Shown here: in pieces, positions 1-12,420 of the stretch
Numbering within the stretch: the stretch's first letter is position 1
How the letters are laid out: each line of letters opens with the position of its first letter
Position numbers and translations under genes: made by a program
Notes under the pieces: model-generated
Told to the model about the DNA's origin: nothing
What the model saw: the letters and a program-made list of their open reading frames with translations, nothing else
The model's database searches: none
NCBI GenBank assembly: GCA_032164245.1
Contig: JAVMKO010000001.1
Coordinates: 19,009,603 to 19,073,602 of the forward strand
Source: Sternotherus odoratus
Taxonomy: Eukaryota; Chordata; Testudines; Kinosternidae
Direction: 5' to 3'
Length of the DNA: 64,000 nucleotides

Positions 1-1542
1 TTTACTTTAGACTGAACATGTTGTGTAATTAAACCTGGCAGATATAATGAATTTCATCTCCTAGTACTGCCTGTATCTTTTTCACCTCTGCAGACTCCAA
101 CCTGAGAACAGTAATTGGAGAAACAGGCTATGACGTTAAAAAAAATAATTATTGACTTTAATTAAACTACATTGGTCTAAGCTGTGACTGAAGTGAATTA
201 CTTTTATAGCTGAAACTATTATAAAACTAACAAAGGTGCATTGTCTGCAATGATAAAGTGCATCCTTTAAACCCGTATCTTATGGCTCCCATGAATACCG
301 GGGAAAACTTCATAAACCAATTGTGAGGAAGAGAAAGTTCAGACAACGGATGTGGTTATAATGCATCTGAGAGCTTTCTCAAGGTAGCAAGTGTGGCAAA
401 GAGCAAAGGTGATTGCTGGGTAATGTCCTGTAGCAGTTACCACATTTTCCTCTTCAGTGATTTTACCTGTTCAGTGAACAACAAAGAGCAATTATGATTT
501 TCCTCATCTCACACTTAATATTGAGCAAATCTGGAATGTTTGGATGTTCATCTCTGAAAAAACATCCAAAGTGTGCCTTCTCCCTGCCCCCAACATACAC
601 ATTGTGCTCTTTCACACAGTGGACACAGAAGGGGACTGTTAATATCACAGCCAGTGTCCTAGCTTCCCACTGAAGATTATCTCCTTGACACAGATCATCC
701 TTAATGGAGAGTGCTAGGGACATGTGCTGGCTGCAAAAGTCCCTGGCAACAGGACTGCTCAGCACCTAGGAATCCATTAATCTCAGTGGGCCCAGATTAA
801 TGTGAAGGCACAAGGCCTGTGCAACTGGATCCATACTAATGTCCTGGGATCTTTGGAGTTAGTTCAGGCTGTAGGATGGTCACACCTCACCATACCTGGT
901 GGAAGAATGCATAGGAAACTCTACAAGGGGAACTTCATGAAGTTGCCTGGAGTCTGTGGGGGTGTTTCCATGTAACACCATGATTTGAACCATATTACTT
1001 ATAGACAGTTCGACATTGATTACAGTATTCTCACTGCTCTTAACTGTGATTATTGTTTCAATGAATGTTCTGTCCAGATGTTTTATAAGGCAGCTGTGGG
1101 ATCTCATGGATTGAGGGCCAGGAAAGATGTGTTCTGTTTCCAGTTTAACCACACAGAGAGTGTCAAATCCTAGTCTCACTGAAGTCAGCAGTATTTTGCT
1201 CGCGTATGTGCAATATAGGTCATTTAACCAGTTTCTGCCTCCATTTTTCCCATCTGTAGAATGAGGATGATAATATTTTCCCCTCTCATTGGGAAGATCG
1301 ATACTCTTTGTGAGGAAAATGTTACCTAGCCTTACAGGTCAACACTGTGTACTGTGAGGGTAAATTAATGTATGCAATGTTCTTTGAGGTTCCTGTATGG
1401 AAGATGCTATAGAAGTGCTAATTATTATTAAATGTGTCCTCTTTACAGGTAAACATTGCATCACTGAACCCTTTGTGATGATGGAAAGTGTTATGTCAGA
1501 GATAGCAAATTGTGGTGCAAATATTTTCCTTGTTTTTTCCAG
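1..1542 (+). other. SEMA3C: SEMA3C intron, 3' part
   Basis: This sequence precedes the first exon in the window and ends in a pyrimidine-rich stretch and AG at 1541-1542. I see no coding exon in it. About 1225-1425 resembles a decayed MIR-type SINE in antisense (a 'cccatctgtagaatgagga' core followed by 'gatgctatagaagtgctaa'). The rest is unassigned. The short open frames at 463-765, 880-1179 and 985-1173 have no recognisable protein. Confidence 0.85.
1225..1425 (-). repeat. MIR-like SINE, decayed
   Basis: Antisense orientation. The segment contains the 'cagtttccccatctgtaaaatgg'-type core in mutated form near 1230-1265, then the 'tgctatagaagtgctaa' tail typical of amniote MIR/CORE-SINE copies. 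It is recognised by memory of the family core only, and the ends are approximate. Confidence 0.5.
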
Positions 1543-1687
1543 CTCTGTATTTAAAGGTTCCGCGGTGTGCGTGTATCACTTGTCTGAGATCCAAACAGTG
1601 TTCAATGGGCCCTTTGCACATAAGGAAGGTCCTAATCACCAGCTTATTCCATATCAGGGCAGAATTCCATATCCGCGACCTGGCACA
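1543..1687 (+). CDS. SEMA3C: SEMA3C exon: sema domain, [14 protein letters not shown] segment
   Basis: Semaphorin-3C is a secreted guidance ligand that signals through neuropilins and plexins. This 145-base exon follows AG at 1541-1542 and ends before GTAAGT at 1688. Its first base completes a serine codon; 48 codons follow and it ends in phase 0. It encodes the late-propeller segment with [20 protein letters not shown] and the class-3 signature [14 protein letters not shown], ending RIPYPRPGT, just before the CPGGAF of the next exon. Taking the usual length of 751 residues, it covers about residues 329-377. The sequence is nearly identical to what I remember of mammalian SEMA3C, and the C paralogue is favoured over 3A/3D/3E by [18 protein letters not shown]. 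Earlier exons are outside the window. The 145-base length and phase are usual for this exon in class-3 semaphorins. Confidence 0.97.
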
Positions 1688-1989
1688 GTAAGTACTAAAG
1701 ATGTTTATGCAAGTCAGGCTTGGCAACTAATTGTCTTTGTTTAATTATGGAAATATCATAAAATTGGTGCTAAAACACAGGCTATACATTATATCTAAAC
1801 TTAGTTGTAATTCCATCTATCTGCCTGCCTACTTATTTATATACCTGTCATGCACATCACTATATATGAGAACTATTAAAATTATTTAAAAAAATCAATC
1901 TCTCTCTCGCTTGCTCTTTCTGTCCAGCAGGTAAAAGTAAATTATTTCATTAGATGTCTGTTGTTTTTTTTAAAAGCATGTATGTATTT

Positions 1990-2042
<53 letters not shown>
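1990..2042. repeat. (AG)n microsatellite
   Basis: About 53 bases of AG dinucleotide repeat with one interruption (aaag near 2000-2003). It is intronic. Such tracts are length-polymorphic and can be mis-assembled. Confidence 0.97.
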
Positions 2043-2043
<1 letters not shown>

Positions 2044-2757
2044 AGGGGCTATTGAGAGAAGCCAAGTGGAAGAGTTTTGTATTTCACCCTGATCATTCGT
2101 GCCTTTTATAGTATCGAGTTTTATATTTTAGGTCCAGTGCCCATAAAAGTCTGTCTCCTGCGCTCATGAATCTTCCCCAATTTTCAACAGTTTCATTATT
2201 CCAATGGAACACTGAGTAGGTGGGCTGTGAGGTCATAGTTGCTGAGGGGGAGAGTGTCTTTATGCCAATTCCTTGGATGGTACTGAGAGTTAGAAAACAG
2301 GCCTTGAAATGGACTGTGTGATGGACGAGAGGCAATGCTAATCTGTTCACAGCAACCTGTGTTGCTGCTTCTTTTTGTACCTGTTGGAGCTCTCTCTCTC
2401 AGGGCTTTGTTTCAAGATATAATGAGTTTCAATAATCAGCCTGGAGATACTGAATGCATAGAACAACATGGCCAGGTCTATGCCTCAAATCTTATAAGGA
2501 TATTTTATAAAATTTGATTGTGCCCTTTTTTGTTCAGGTAATGTATAGAGAAGGGCCTGCAGTTAAAAATAAAATAAAAAAATAAAATCCAAAAATGCCT
2601 CTCCCTGAAAAACTGCTTGAATTTTATTTCAGAAATATCATGAGTCTTTTATTTTTATTGGAGGGTCTGCGTTGGTCTGAGATGTTTATTTTAAGACCTG
2701 GCATCTTAACTGAAGAGTTGCAGTGTTGTATCTTTAACTAAAAAAATCCTGAAATAA

Positions 2758-2800
2758 ACTGGTTAGTCTCTAAGGTGCCACAAGTATTCCTTGCTTTCTT
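2758..2800 (-). repeat. Fragment of the 'gtggcacctta' repeat family
   Basis: The segment 'ggttagtctctaaggtgccacaa' is the reverse complement of the module seen at 5461-5480 and 58275-58295 (ttgtggcaccttagagactaac). It is therefore a 3'-truncated antisense copy of the same interspersed family. Confidence 0.65.
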
Positions 2801-3344
2801 TAAACTGTTCATTATTCACCTGAGTTAAATAGTTTCTCCATATGTCATAAAGAAGAAAAAAGGGGTCACCCACTTTCCACCACCTCTTTATTGATTTTAA
2901 CTTTTGCCTGCCACAACAAGACCCTTTAACCACATGTCCATATAACAGTCCTGCAAATATGATAACCTCTCTTAGTACTTGCTCCTCTGCCTGAGGCAAC
3001 AGGATAGGCAAGTGCCTACTATGCCCACCATGAGCAGCTGTCATTAGTAACGAAGCTCTTTGTGGGCCACAGATCAGACAGGCTCCAATCCCTGTACAGG
3101 CATCAGGGGACTTTCTAGCTTTGTCAGGCAACCCGTTGACTTAAACTATCCCATGCTGTTCTCCTCTCCTGAAAAAACCCTCATACTTTGTTCATATCTG
3201 TAGAAGCATTTGCTTGTTATATTATATTTGTGATGAACATTCCAACTCTTGGAGATTGGCACCATAGAACCCTTTCAGTGTTTCTGAATTGACAAATGAA
3301 AATACCCTTATTAGCAATGATCATATGGTTACTTACCTATGAGA

Positions 3345-3485
3345 GCATCATCAACTGGCAGGATTGAACCGGGGACAGCTGGAGCTTAGTGCATGAATCT
3401 CTCTTTCTCTCATCTTGGTGCCACTAGATGGGACAGCACACCACACCCAGGAGGTGTGTGAATTACAACTGCACCTGGGATTTGC
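3345..3485 (-). repeat. Possible tRNA-derived SINE trace
   Basis: The reverse complement near 3360-3376 reads CCGGTTCAATCCTGCC, which fits a pol III B box (GGTTCRANNCC). The flank 'gcttagtgcatgaatctct' recalls the tRNA-like head of sauropsid SINEs. No A box or foldable cloverleaf is evident, so this is not called a tRNA gene. Confidence 0.35.
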
Positions 3486-5447
3486 AAAGACTAAAAGACA
3501 AGAGAAATGAAATTCTTTGTAGCTTTGGGAATATCAGTTCAGCCTCTTATGATATTACTGGCTGTCAGATTTAGGACTTTCATATCACAAAATCTCTTCA
3601 GAGTTTGTTAATAAATACCTGATGTTCCGCTGTGGTTGAATGGTAGCGTTCTTGCTTGTGATTAATTCATACAGTCTTAATCTCACGAGTTCACTGTTGC
3701 TTTAATTTTTCTGTTTATGACAATATAAAATAAATGGCTCATTTAATCAGGCTCTGGTGATTAGTCACATTTCAGAGTTTCTTGCTGCTTCGGGAGCATT
3801 GTATCTATGTATATTTTTCAACCATTGCCATGTTATTCTTGATTCATTTTATGAAGGCTTGTGAAGTATTCCAAATAGGGATAAACACAGTACGGGATCA
3901 GACAGCACAAAGAAAAGGCAAATGTAACTTAGAATTGGGAATTACATAGTGGTAAAAATTATCTAATTTATCAGATATGCTGATGGGCTCTGAGTTTGAA
4001 GGATCCTGAGAAGAAAGATTCTTGGGGATTGTTATGAACACCTCAGTTTTTGCATTATTTCAGTGTGAAGCTGCAATTAAAAGAAAAGCCAGAAATATGG
4101 TTTGGTACATTAATAAAGGAAGGCAAAAATAGACAATATAATATAAGGAATTGATTAGTGATGCGTCAAAACTGAAATGTTAAAACCAAAGTTCTGCACA
4201 TTTCCAAGGGATTGGAGAGTTGGATCTGAATCTTCCAACTGGAACTCATCCCTATATTTTTTCTTCGGGTCAGATCCAAACCTCAAGTAGCCGGGTAGTA
4301 GTTCAGAGAAGGCCATGAGAACAGCTATCCAAATCACCCTATGTTGAGCGTTCAGCCAAATTTTCCCCTTTTTGCTGCCAGCTTTTTCCAAGACAAGACA
4401 TGACTGGATTCTAATGTTCTTTCCCCAAGACTCTCCAAATTCTTCTACACAAAAGTCTTTTAGCAAACCATTCCACAAACACACAAGAAAGTGTGTCACT
4501 CATTTCTGGTTGTCAAGTCAGCCAATTCCCATGGTACCTCCGTTGTTCTTCATAACTCAGTCCAGTTCAAATCAGGACAATAATCTCATCAAATTTGACT
4601 AAACTCTGCATCCTTATCATTTGAAACGGCCTTATCCTCTCATCTGTTCCCCTGATGTTTCTCCACAAAACACCCTACTTCATTACAGTCACTAAAAAAA
4701 CACGTTTTCTGACATGAGATTTCAGTAGCTTAGCTCTGCTTTTCTTCATTGGCAGAAGGTTCTGTCTCTGACATCATGGAAGGATTAAGGACTAAATTCC
4801 ATTTCCCATTGAAGTCGTATAGGTGCAGCACCTTTGAAAATATGGTCACTTTTATTTAGAAGCTTAAATGTATATTCAGATGCCTACTTTTGAGCATCCA
4901 AGTTCAAAAAGTTTGGCCAAAATACATTCTGGGTTAGAAGCCCCTTTCCTGCCAAACATCAATATTGGCAACTGCCAGGATGCTAGATTAGCGTGACAAG
5001 CAATCTGACCCAATACAGCAAATCCTATATTCCACTTGCATAAATAGATCTTTCAGATTAAACATTTTAATATAAATGCACTAACAATCAGTCAAAATGC
5101 TATAACTGTAAACATCACAAATGCTTCAGCATATCTTAAATGGAATTAAATAAGGTAATATATTCGCTAGGCCACAGGCAGGCTCTGGAGTCTTTGGCTG
5201 CCCCTTTACTACATACCAAGCATTTTTTATTTCTTACACAAACTAAAATTACTTACGGAAAAACTTTTATGACATAATTGGCAGCTTCCTACTACATTCA
5301 AGCTGTTTAAGGTTGTTTCCATTATCCAGACTTTACTGAAATATTTTGGTACCCATAGCTCGTTGAAGAATATACTATAACCCAAAGGGTTCCTCTCTTC
5401 CTTTAGAATCAGAGAGGTATCCATGTTAGTCTGGAATTGCGGAAGTG

Positions 5448-5624
5448 ACAAAGAGTCCTGTGGCACCTTAAAGACTAACTAAAGTATTGAAGCATAAGCA
5501 TAAGCTTTCGTGGGCTAATACTCACTTCGTTGGATGCATGCAGTACATGAAGTGAGTATTAGCCCACGAAAGCTTATGCTTCAATACTTTAATTAGTCTT
5601 TAAGGTGCCACAGGACTCTTTGTT
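5448..5624. repeat. Head-to-head inverted repeat of a dispersed element
   Basis: The left arm (5448-5528) and right arm (5549-5624) are near-perfect reverse complements, separated by about 20 bases. Both contain the module caaagagtcctgtggcacct and the module agctttcgtgggctaatac. The left arm differs by a duplicated 'gcataa'. The left copy continues outward with 'ccatgttagtctgga' (5431-5445), which matches the 5' part of the related copy at 58220-58250. Two copies of one family in opposite orientation, or a fold-back element, explain this. Confidence 0.9.
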
Positions 5625-6067
5625 ATCTCTTCCTTTAGTTCATCTTTACTGTATGGGGCTATCCCATCAGGCTTGTGCTGTGAGTGCAGTCACTGTGTAG
5701 TTAAATCATTTGTGGGGTGGGGTGAGGGGGAGTTGCAGTAGAGGTACACTCAACTCTCCAAGGAAGGGAACAGCTCATGTTGTACTTCAGTGACTTCTCT
5801 GGTGAGCAGCGCAGACACAAGCTATGAAGCTTTCTGAGTCCAGTCCTTCATGGCCAAAGTAATAACTTTCATGACACAGGTCTCTGGATTGGTAATAGAG
5901 GCAATGAATTGGTCCAAGAAGGATGTCTGGGACTTGCTTGAAACAACTATCTAATTTATTCATTTGCAATTTATGAGGATTTATATGCTAGCGTGGGAAT
6001 AAATAGGGACAGTTGAATCTGGGAAAACACAGGAGTATAGCCTAGAATCCATAAGGCAGGAAGGTGG

Positions 6068-6232
6068 GGAACATACGAACGGCCATACGGGGTCATACCA
6101 ATGGTCCATCCAGCCCAATATCCTGTCTTCCAGCAATGGCCAATGCCAGCTGCTTCAGACGGAATGAACAGAACAGGCAATCATCGAGTGATCTATTCCC
6201 TGATGTTCACTCCCAGCTTCTGGGAAATCTGG
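6068..6232 (-). repeat. CR1/L3-type LINE 3' fragment, antisense
   Basis: The sequence runs 'ggtcataccaatggtccatc', 'atcctgtcttccagcaatgg', 'ccaatgccagctgcttcaga', then 'gaatgaacagaacaggcaat'. This order is typical of CR1-like LINE 3' regions in sauropsids, read in antisense. It is recognised from memory of the family. It is short, with no coding part. Confidence 0.65.
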
Positions 6233-8480
6233 CCTAGAAGACAGAAAAGGTACCTGTCTTCTAAGGAAGGAGGGCAAGGACAGGTGATATTGGTTTAGGA
6301 TGCAAGTGGGATGGGGCTCTCTGACATAGATTTGAGAGTGCCTTTGAGTTTTGGGGTCCCCTCCCAAGAATCACCTAATCTGGAGCCCTCAAAAGTCTAT
6401 AGCCAGCCCTGTTTGTCAGTGCTGGTTACACAGTTCTGAAATTTGCCCTGTGTTTCCTGGAAAATGAATGACCCATGAGCTGCAGAAAGCCAGTAGAGGT
6501 CTAGAGCAGTAGGAAGTGAAGGAATTGGCTGGGGCTGAGAGAAGTCATATACATAGGTTCTCTGCACAGCACAGATTTCTATATTGGAGCTGATTTCTCC
6601 TCTCACTGTCCTCTACCCCACATTCCTTCTGGATACTTACAACCTGTCAGCTCTCTGTGGCTGGAATTACTGCCTTGTGAGTACCCAAGAGGACTGATAG
6701 ATCACAGGATTGATCAATGGGATGGTTCTTCATTCAGTGTAAAAAAAGGACTAGAGATGGGTGGGACTCCATTATCCCAGATTGCTGTGAGGGGAGGGCA
6801 GGAAGGAACCTGTTACTCATACCACCCCTCTCTATGGGCTCTTCCCATCTCTATCCCACCAACCACAAGATATTGTTTCTTTGTGGGGCAAAGGGTGAGC
6901 CATTTCCCCCTCGGAGTCCTTTAATTGTCTCACAATCAAGGAATAAAGGTGAAAGACAGGGAGGTTCTGCTGTCTTTGTATTCCAGTCCCTTAAAGTTGT
7001 ACAGATATTGAGGGAGAACTCTCACTTTAGGATGCTAGAGGACTCTTTGATCTCAGTGCATCCCTTTTGTGGTTACCAACATCCATTTGGCACACTTAGA
7101 ATCAAGCAGGGCCGAGAGGACCGTTACCGGCACGTGTGCAGTACCTAATCTGGGCAATAACCTTCATAGCTGGGTAGCTTGGAAAATGTGTGGGGCTTTG
7201 GAGGACAGGGTCATTGTAAGGCTTTTCCCTAGCACTCTAAAGAAAGCTACATATTCTTCTGACAAACCCATGGCTCAGAATGTACCCGGCAAATGTCTCT
7301 TCATGCCTTGACAAGATATAGGGTCAAATCCTGGCTTCCCCACATTTTACAGGGCCCTGAAAGGAGCAGAACTCCAGAGCTAGATGAACTGCACAGAAGC
7401 TGCCTGGTAAACCCTGTACTATGCAGCAGTGTATTGTGGGTGACTCTTCCGATGGCAACATAGATAGGTGCAGAGTATAGATCCGTGCAGGAACATAGAT
7501 AAGTGGTTCCATGTCGCCTGTTTACATGGACCGTGTGCAGCAGGCCGAAATTTGAGCCTGATTCAGGAAAACACGTAAACACATTGTTAGCTTTAAGTGG
7601 GGCTGTCAACCAGACAGAACTGGCCTGGCTGGGTGGCGGGTTAAGCCCAGATACTGTTTCCATTCAGGCTGGGGACCTACCCACTTTGCAGTAAGGATTC
7701 AGGCTAATTCGCCTGTGGGCCGAGGGTGGGTATACTACCTCCAGTGCCTTCCACAGGTCTCTTTATCTGCCACAAATCACTAGGAAAGAAACACAGTATG
7801 GCTCAGCTTATTACACCAGAAGTCCTAGTGAAATACACATGTGAGCACAGAACCAGTGAGGACACAGTAACACAGGAATGGCTCCTCACACCGGGGTTAG
7901 GCTATCCTGCGGACTCATGTACAGTCTCAAAGGGTCTGGGAAAGGCTTCTTGCATTTTCTCCCTTCTTGTGCATTTGCACAGGGTTTGTCCAAATCTCGC
8001 CCTATATACCCTGAACAATTATAACATACAAGTAGAGGTAGGTACCTAGATAGACATCTAAATATACCTGTTGGCCTTTACAGCTATATTATCTGTTGTC
8101 CTTTACTACCTAGAGGCAAGATCTTTGTATCTTTCCTCTTACCAGTCACTTGCATTCTTTGCAGTAAGAACTTTGGGAGCTCAAGGAATGCAAAAATAAG
8201 GCCCCCTAAGCATGGAGCATTGCCATCAGTCCAGCTTTTAACACACAAATATGTTTGTTTGTTTTGTCCAGCTGAGGGCAACTTATAGACATAGCTATTA
8301 GAGTACAACATTTCTATTATATAAATATAATCATTTTCACATGGAGCATGAAGAGTTTTTTTCCAAAATTGTTACCATGTCGCCTGAACATCAGTCAATG
8401 TTTGTAGATAGATTGAAGACAAAAAAATCCTTGATAGATGCTATGCATTGTTGAGCATTATTATGAATGCTTTCTCACAG

Positions 8481-8703
8481 TGTCCTGGAGGAGCCTTTAC
8501 ACCCAACATGCGGACAACCAAGGAATTCCCCGACGACGTTGTGACTTTTATTAGGAATCACCCCTTGATGTTCAATCCCATTTACCCGATACACAAAAGG
8601 CCATTAATCATTCGGACAGGAACAGACTACAAGTATACAAAGATAGCCGTGGACCGAGTTAATGCTGCTGATGGACGATACCATGTCTTATTTCTTGGAA
8701 CAG
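8481..8703 (+). CDS. SEMA3C: SEMA3C exon: sema domain, CPGGAF to LFLGTD
   Basis: This 223-base exon lies between TTTCTCACAG (ending 8480) and GTAAGA (8704). It starts in phase 0 and ends with the first base of an Asp codon, completed by AT in the next exon. It encodes CPGGAFTPNMRTTKEFPDDV, a segment with NHPLMFNPIYPIHKRPLI, the propeller strand RTGTDYKYTKIAVDRV, and NAADGRYHVLFLGT (about residues 378-452). These are blade 6-7 segments of the sema propeller; the YTKIAVDRVNAADG and HVLFLGTD motifs are class-3 hallmarks. In the window the frame is open upstream to 8448 with an ATG, but that ATG is intronic and is not a start. Confidence 0.97.
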
Positions 8704-10744
8704 GTAAGATGCACTTAACAAATATGCACTGAATTATTTTATTTATTTAACTTTGATGTACTTCATTGTACTTTTTAGTCAATTCCAAACCCTATACAGC
8801 CTATTGCCTTCACAAGTGCTTATTAAAACATAATTACTATATACACAAATATGCCTTAAGAGCTATAATCAGAACAAAAATACAAAGTAAAGAAAATGAA
8901 TATTTATTGTAAAAAATAGAATGGTTCTCATCAGCCAACTTTGTTGTGTGTAATGTGTGGTCTAGAGTTACTCACTCTAAGTAGCATCATACCCATGAGT
9001 AGTACCATACACTTCTATGGATTAATGTATTATTTTCCAGGACTAGAAATATGGGAATCTGGCATTGTATTATTACTAATTATGAACATCATATGAGGTA
9101 AGCTGCCTGTGAAAAGAGTGGTAACTTGACCAGAAAACTACAAGGGAAGAAATAACAACTTCACAATAATGTAAAAATAGAGAGGGGTTTAGCAAATATA
9201 AAAGGGGAAACTGTAGTTCTAGGGGTACTGTATTGTAGAGACTTTCTCTGATTCAATGATGACAAATATTTCCTTCATAACATAACACACCAAATTTTGC
9301 TCTTAGTTCCACCAGTGTGAATCTGTAGCAATTCCATTGAAGTAAATGGATGTACTGAACTGACACCAGTGTAACCGACAAGTCTAATGATTTTCATTAA
9401 GAACTGTAAGGTTAGAAGATTTTGATCCAATGGGACATAATTGGAGTTGCAGAGAACAATCAGCAGTGGCAGGGAAATGGGCTAAAGGCGCTGATCTTCT
9501 AGGGCTGGATCCTGAAAGCCCTCTGCATCTGGAACTGCCATTGGCTTGCGGGGGGAGGGAGGGGCTGTGCTTGTGAAAGGCTTGTGGACTGGAGCTCTGA
9601 TAAACCACAATCCAGTCTTCTTGATTCTATTTGTCATAGAGCAGTTTCAACTAAAAATAAGGCAGATAATCCTATGAGAACAGGTTTGTCTCTGAACATC
9701 AGACAAGTCTCATTGAGACGTGGAACTACTGTTTCTGCCAACAAACTACCATTTAGGTCACATGGGTTTGGGAATTACCATCTTTGTATTAGACTCAGGA
9801 AGCCAAGGCTAAAAATCTTTCAAATCACCAGACTTTTATGAGGTGGGGATTAAAAGAAACTCTCTTCACTCTCCTTAAAGCAAGTCCCCAACCACCAAAG
9901 GAAATAAGAATACGGAAAAGCTCTGTTATTGTTCCCATGGCAAACCATCACGAAGGGCCTCCATTCACTATGTCATGATTCATCAGAATGACACTCACTC
10001 TCTCCAGTGGCTAGGGTACATCGTTATATGGCATGACAGTGATAGAAGATGCATAGAGCTTTGGGTATTGAATTACAGCAAGAATTTTGTGAGTTTTGGA
10101 TCTGGGCATTTTTATTTTTCTTGGCCATCTGATGCAAAATTAGTCTTAAAATTGCCTTAAGGTCTCTTGGTTTTGCTTTAGTCGTTAGGTTGTCAGACTA
10201 AATAAGAAACTAATTGCTGATTAAGACACTTCTTTTCCTAGCAAGTATCAGCATTACTACCGGTAGTAGGCCTAGTGAATCCAACGACAACCCGGGACCG
10301 TTGGATCCTTCATGATTTAATTTGACACAGTAGGTCCTACATACCTTTCCTATGGAAGAAGCAAAGAAGGGTGCTATGCATGCTACTGTGGAAATCTCTA
10401 GAGAAACGTTTATATGCGTCCTGCATACTTATTGTTCACATAGATTAGCATCAGCCATGTCTTAACAAAAAATAAAATAAAATCTTGGTCTTCTCCCAGC
10501 ATAGCTTCTTGCCAATTCACTGTTTTTAACCACACAAATACTTTGGCGTGCAATAGAGCTTTCAAATGAGCATTTAAATGTCAATATAGTTTTTAAACTA
10601 GTATCATTTGTCTCAACATATGATTTTTTTTAACTAGAGGAAAAAAATACTGTTAAAGATTAATTAAGAAGCCAAGCCATATAACTCTCCAGCTAACATA
10701 GGGTACATGTTATAGCAGTTACAAATTGTATAGTAGTAATAAGA

Positions 10745-10915
10745 ATGAATAATGTGCTGAACATATAAAGTGCCTTACATTTTTAAAGTTTTGGACAATA
10801 ATGATATTTAGGCATTTCAGTGGCCCTTTCCATCTAAGGCTCTCAAAGCACTTTACTAACTTTATTAGACTGAAACTCATTAATGATGGCACGGGTTTTA
10901 ATGATGAACAATAAC
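10745..10915 (-). repeat. MIR-like fragment
   Basis: It contains 'aaagtgccttacatttttaa' and 'gctctcaaagcactttacta', wording typical of the left part of amniote MIR/CORE-SINE-type repeats. It is very degraded, and the ends are approximate. Confidence 0.35.
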
Positions 10916-11264
10916 TAAGGGCCCAATCCAACTTGAGTCAATAAAAATACTCCCAGTGACTTGAAGTGGGAGTTGGATCAAGTCTCAAAGTCAGCTGCTG
11001 AATATTAGCAAATTACTCCTCATCAAATTCCATAGAGGGGGAAAAGTACAGGCAACCTCATTTTATTGGTTGGTTAGGCATCACAGATTGCAGCTAATGA
11101 CTCAGCCATGGATACACAATGAACAAGTGGCTCATTAAAGGTATTAACATACCTGGGCTGGTTATATGTGACTGTTTTCGTTCTATAATCTGCCAGCAAA
11201 CCATCCATTGCAGGATGATTTGTGCATTATATGTAAGGATGGATGTTACTTATTGATTTACACA

Positions 11265-11330
11265 TGGTTTCAAAGGGGTCCTTTTGACCCTTGCAGTCCC
11301 TTCTGACCCTATGGTTCAATGATTCTATGA
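11265..11330 (+). repeat. CR1 LINE (or CR1-tailed SINE) 3' end
   Basis: The sequence ends 'cagtcccttctgaccctatg' then 'gttcaatgattctatga'. This is the characteristic CR1 3' terminus with the ATTCTATGA-type end, in sense orientation. Only the 3' end is recognisable, in keeping with the 5' truncation usual for CR1 copies. A tortoise Cry-type SINE shares this tail and cannot be excluded. Confidence 0.75.
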
Positions 11331-12279
11331 AATCCCATTTAGCGCACCATCTCAAAGAGTTAAGGTTAGAGCCACAACTACTGAAAACAATACACTTTAT
11401 GCCCTGTGATATATACTATTTATAATTTCTACTAGACTCTGTTTTTGGACGTTACAATTCCTGGATGGTGCAGAGATTCTTCTTAAGATGCTAGTAGCTT
11501 CATAGCCTTGCTGTAAAATAAACAGATATGACATAGGTACAGTGCCTCTCAACCCTTGTAAATACAAATGATCAAGTTTCTGTCTCTGTGAGGAAAGACT
11601 TTACCCTTTTCATTGGCTCTGTGCTTTCTGTGAGGCTCAGGAGGATTCGATTAAGATATTAACGGTCAGAAGACATGCAGAGGGGGTTTCCTCTTATGTA
11701 AGCTCATCCTGGAAAATGCAAAAACCACATTGTATAACAGTTTCATTTGATAATTTCTCGGGAGCCCTCAGCAGTGGAGAATGGGACTTGGCACCTGGAG
11801 ACCATTACATTCCATCTCTGATGGCGAGTTACTGCTGCTGAACTGAGATGTTGCCAGTCACGTCTGTCACTGTCAGTGACCTGTCTCATGCTGCAAATTG
11901 GAGTGTTTTATGTCTTGCCAGTTGCAGAGCACACACAGTGTTTAGCTTCACCCTCTTCCTTGAGAGTCTCTGTAATAAATCAGTTCCTGAGTGCAAGTGA
12001 GCAATAACAAAAATAGCTCTAGGAACCCCTGTATTTTTCATCACGTAACCATGGCACAGGAAGGGTACAGACAGCTATGTCTTTTTTACATTAACATGAA
12101 ATAAACATAATATTTCCTTTGCGCTCCCCGAGCCAGGCATGTCACTGTCACTGTTCCTTGCCAAGAGTTAATTTCAGTACAGTACTTCTTTTCTAAGCTG
12201 CATGACTAGTGAAATAAATCCCATAGACTGACATTGTTCTTGAAACATTACACACAGCTTTTCTAATGATACCGATCTC

Positions 12280-12420
12280 ACATTTACACTGTGCCTTTCA
12301 TCCTGAAGAATCCCAAAGCACTTTACAAAACCTGCCAGGCTGATGTGAAAGCTTCACACAATGGGGATCTCTACATCCACCACTGAAACAGAGGTGCCTG
12401 TGGGGTGAAAAGCAGCAAGT
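12280..12420 (+). repeat. MIR-like fragment, weak
   Basis: The phrases 'actgtgcctttcatcctgaa' and 'tcccaaagcactttacaaaa' resemble the 5' half of MIR-type repeats. The remainder is not alignable by eye. Confidence 0.3.

Larger units (their letters stand above)
1688..8480 (+). other. SEMA3C: SEMA3C intron (6.8 kb)
   Basis: The intron is bounded by GTAAGT at 1688 and TTTCTCACAG at 8471-8480. It holds an (AG)n microsatellite, a tRNA-like SINE trace, a fold-back repeat (5448-5624) and a CR1 fragment (6068-6232), listed separately. Between them (2050-2755, 2800-3340, 3490-5400, 5640-6060, 6240-8470) I see only anonymous AT-rich sequence. The largest frames (2763-3131 minus, 6717-7148 plus, 7301-7663 minus) have no recognisable domain and no supporting splice context. 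Confidence 0.9.

Noticed and set aside
2763..3131. 122-codon minus-strand frame
   Set aside because: It ends in a known repeat fragment (2758-2800), shows no domain and lies in a SEMA3C intron; no evidence for a gene.
3345..3485. tRNA gene on the minus strand
   Set aside because: Only a B-box-like word is present; no cloverleaf, A box or terminator, so it is at best a SINE remnant.
8448..8480. ATG upstream of exon 8481-8703 in the same frame
   Set aside because: It lies before the splice acceptor TTTCTCACAG and is intronic; the exon is internal.
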